Shown here piece by piece: positions 62,991 through 64,000 of a DNA stretch of 64,000 bases. Both the position numbers and the translations under genes were made by a program. Position 1 is the first letter of the stretch; each line of letters starts with the position of its first letter. The stretch is from an uncultured Lachnospiraceae bacterium (lineage in GTDB: Bacteria > Bacillota > Clostridia > Lachnospirales > Lachnospiraceae), in the NCBI GenBank assembly GCA_902493385.1, contig CABUPO010000002.1:124001-188000 (forward strand), read 5' to 3'. The notes under the pieces were generated by a model. It ran no database searches and had not been told where the DNA came from. It saw only the letters and a list, made by a program, of their open reading frames with translations.

Positions 62991-63171
62991 TGTTACCAGG
63001 AATTTTATTATGATGTGAACGTCTGTGAATGGGGTATAAAGGCGCGTTATAACTTTTTGGTATAAACTGATGAACAAAATAAGACTTCTGATAAGGTCTC
63101 ATTTTTATTATAATAAGCTTGTCGTTGTGATGTAACAAAATGAAGAAAATATGAAAGGAAAGGTGAAGTAG

Positions 63172-63795
63172 ATGGAAAGAAAAAGAGGAAGTATATTAAG
63201 TGTGTTGTCTATCATGCTGGCATTTTGTATGGTGGCTGCAAGTGTAGGCGTCAATGGAATTCAGGCACAGGCTGCTAAAAATAAAAAAGCGGCAGTGATT
63301 TATTTCTCGGCGACTGGAACGACAAAAGGAGCTGCAAAAAAGATTCAGAAGACCACGAATGGAAAGCTTATTGAAATTAAAGCGGCAGAACCATATACAG
63401 ATGATGACTTAGATTATACAGATGAAAACAGCCGTGTGGTAAAGGAGCATGAGTCAGCAAAAACACATAGAGAAAGCTCTTTTCGTCCACAAATTAAGAA
63501 TTTAAAGAAAATCCAAAAAGAGGTAAAAAAGGCAGATGTTGTGTATATTGGGTATCCAATATGGTGGGGCGAGGCTCCGCACCTTGTGTACAACGTGGTG
63601 GAAAATATAGATTTAAAGAAGAAAACTGTCATACCATTTTGTACGTCCGCAAGTTCTGGACTTGGCAAAAGCGCTTTATATTTGAAGCAGAATGCGAAAA
63701 TATCAGCTAAAACCAAATGGCTCAAGGGTCGAAATTTTTATGATATACCATCACAGAAAACAGTCGATGAATGGATAAATAATCTAAAGTATTAA
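63172..63795 (+). CDS. Exported flavodoxin-family protein
   Basis: 207 residues: signal peptide (about 1-34, MERKRGSILSVLSIMLAFCM to AQA) and a flavodoxin fold with FMN phosphate loop YFSATGTTKGAAKK (about 44-57), a central VYIGYPIWWGEAP segment (about 125) and ENIDLKKKTVIPFCTSASSGLG. AAAGGTGA precedes the ATG. Flavodoxins are normally cytoplasmic electron carriers; here the export signal implies a role outside the membrane. No lipobox is seen. Confidence 0.85.
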   Translation: MERKRGSILSVLSIMLAFCMVAASVGVNGIQAQAAKNKKAAVIYFSATGTTKGAAKKIQKTTNGKLIEIKAAEPYTDDDLDYTDENSRVVKEHESAKTHRESSFRPQIKNLKKIQKEVKKADVVYIGYPIWWGEAPHLVYNVVENIDLKKKTVIPFCTSASSGLGKSALYLKQNAKISAKTKWLKGRNFYDIPSQKTVDEWINNLKY

Positions 63796-63839
63796 GATGA
63801 AGATATTATATCAATACGCCGGAAATGCTGAAAGGATAT

Positions 63840-63863
63840 GCCGAAACGGCACCTCCTTTCGGC
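63840..63863. terminator. Hairpin between convergent genes at the right edge
   Basis: GCCGAAA (63840-63846) pairs with TTTCGGC (63857-63863). It lies 3 bases past the stop of the minus-strand frame and 45 bases past the flavodoxin stop. No T-run, so the terminator role is uncertain. Confidence 0.45.
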
Positions 63864-63865
63864 GA

Positions 63866-64000
63866 TTAGGACGGTATATGATAAATTTCAGAAATTGCAT
63901 ACATCACTGAGCTGAAGGCTGCAACACCCGCTGCATACCGTATGTTGAGAACTACAGCTGCGGCAATCATATTTAATCCTATTACATATAAAATTATCTT
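63866..64000 (-). CDS. Partial membrane-protein gene, 5' end outside window (YczE/DUF6198-like, possibly truncated)
   Basis: A minus-strand frame enters from the right edge and stops at 63866. It reads KIILYVIGLNMIAAAVVLNI, then RYAAGVAAFSSVMYAISEIY and HIPS-stop. The segment resembles the first membrane helix and following loop of YczE/DUF6198 transporters-like proteins, in which about 150 more residues would normally follow. Either the gene is truncated or the resemblance is superficial. Confidence 0.35.
   Translation of the reverse strand, partial: KIILYVIGLNMIAAAVVLNIRYAAGVAAFSSVMYAISEIYHIPS

Noticed and set aside
1..64000. CRISPR arrays, insertion sequences, prophage genes
   Set aside because: No regularly spaced repeats, transposase, integrase or phage structural genes were found; the only mobile-element-like signal is the rlmH repeat pair.

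Overview
The window reads as a low-GC, Gram-positive Clostridia chromosome, most likely Lachnospiraceae. The evidence is PolC-type DNA polymerase III, AGGAGG ribosome sites, consensus sigma-A promoters, a Firmicutes-style rpsP/ffh block, a lone tRNA-Glu without encoded CCA, DUF5688 and DUF3791/DUF3990 proteins, and secreted proteins with lysine-rich Ig-like modules as in plant-fibre-degrading gut or rumen bacteria. The genus cannot be fixed from the sequence alone.

Layout. 1-7.2 kb: end of ylxM, then ffh, rpsP, khpA, rimM, trmD, an inserted secreted serpin, rplS, lepB and rbgA. 7.4-16.6 kb: a DUF5688 protein, galE and a compact xylan-degradation operon (GH10 xylanase plus two tandem SGNH esterases), then uridine phosphorylase. 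16.6-27.4 kb: pyrH-frr-uppS-cdsA-dxr-rseP-ispG-polC (translation recycling, lipid carrier, isoprenoid and replication functions). 27.5-29.8 kb: two regulators (HTH-CBS and XRE-membrane-DUF4825) and a tRNA-Glu on the minus strand. 30.1-38.2 kb: rimP-nusA-ylxR-ylxQ-infB-rbfA-nrnA-truB-ribF, followed by an acyltransferase-3 membrane protein. 39.3-45.8 kb: an ABC-F protein (minus), then rex-nnr-alr-mazF and rlmH. 45.8-49.9 kb: an accessory region starting exactly at the rlmH 3' end, with a kinase-GNAT fusion, DUF3791/DUF3990 genes in visible decay, a truncated phosphatase and an orphan membrane protein. 49.9-53.1 kb: a NudC-like Nudix protein, a small acidic membrane protein and pcrA. 53.2-61.7 kb: a complete-looking minimal Tad (type IVb) pilus locus containing a 1003-residue Ig-repeat surface protein. 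61.8-64 kb: another Ig-module secreted protein, an exported flavodoxin and the end of a minus-strand membrane-protein gene.

How it fits together. Housekeeping operons form the frame, and secreted or surface functions are threaded between them. Five exported proteins (serpin, xylanase, two esterases, the 366-residue protein) share a signal peptide plus a basic Ig-like module, which suggests one way of holding them at the cell surface. The Tad locus and its large surface protein would add adhesion. Rex, NAD(P)HX repair and a NudC-like Nudix enzyme form a nicotinamide-nucleotide theme.

The observations I rate highest are: a ~47-bp imperfect repeat of the rlmH 3' end found again 2.3 kb downstream, resembling the attachment sites of rlmH-integrating islands; the serpin inside the trmD-rplS interval; the shared lysine-rich Ig module; the Tad locus with its embedded Ig-repeat protein and promoter inverted repeat; and a Rex-box-like operator inside a perfect-consensus rex promoter.
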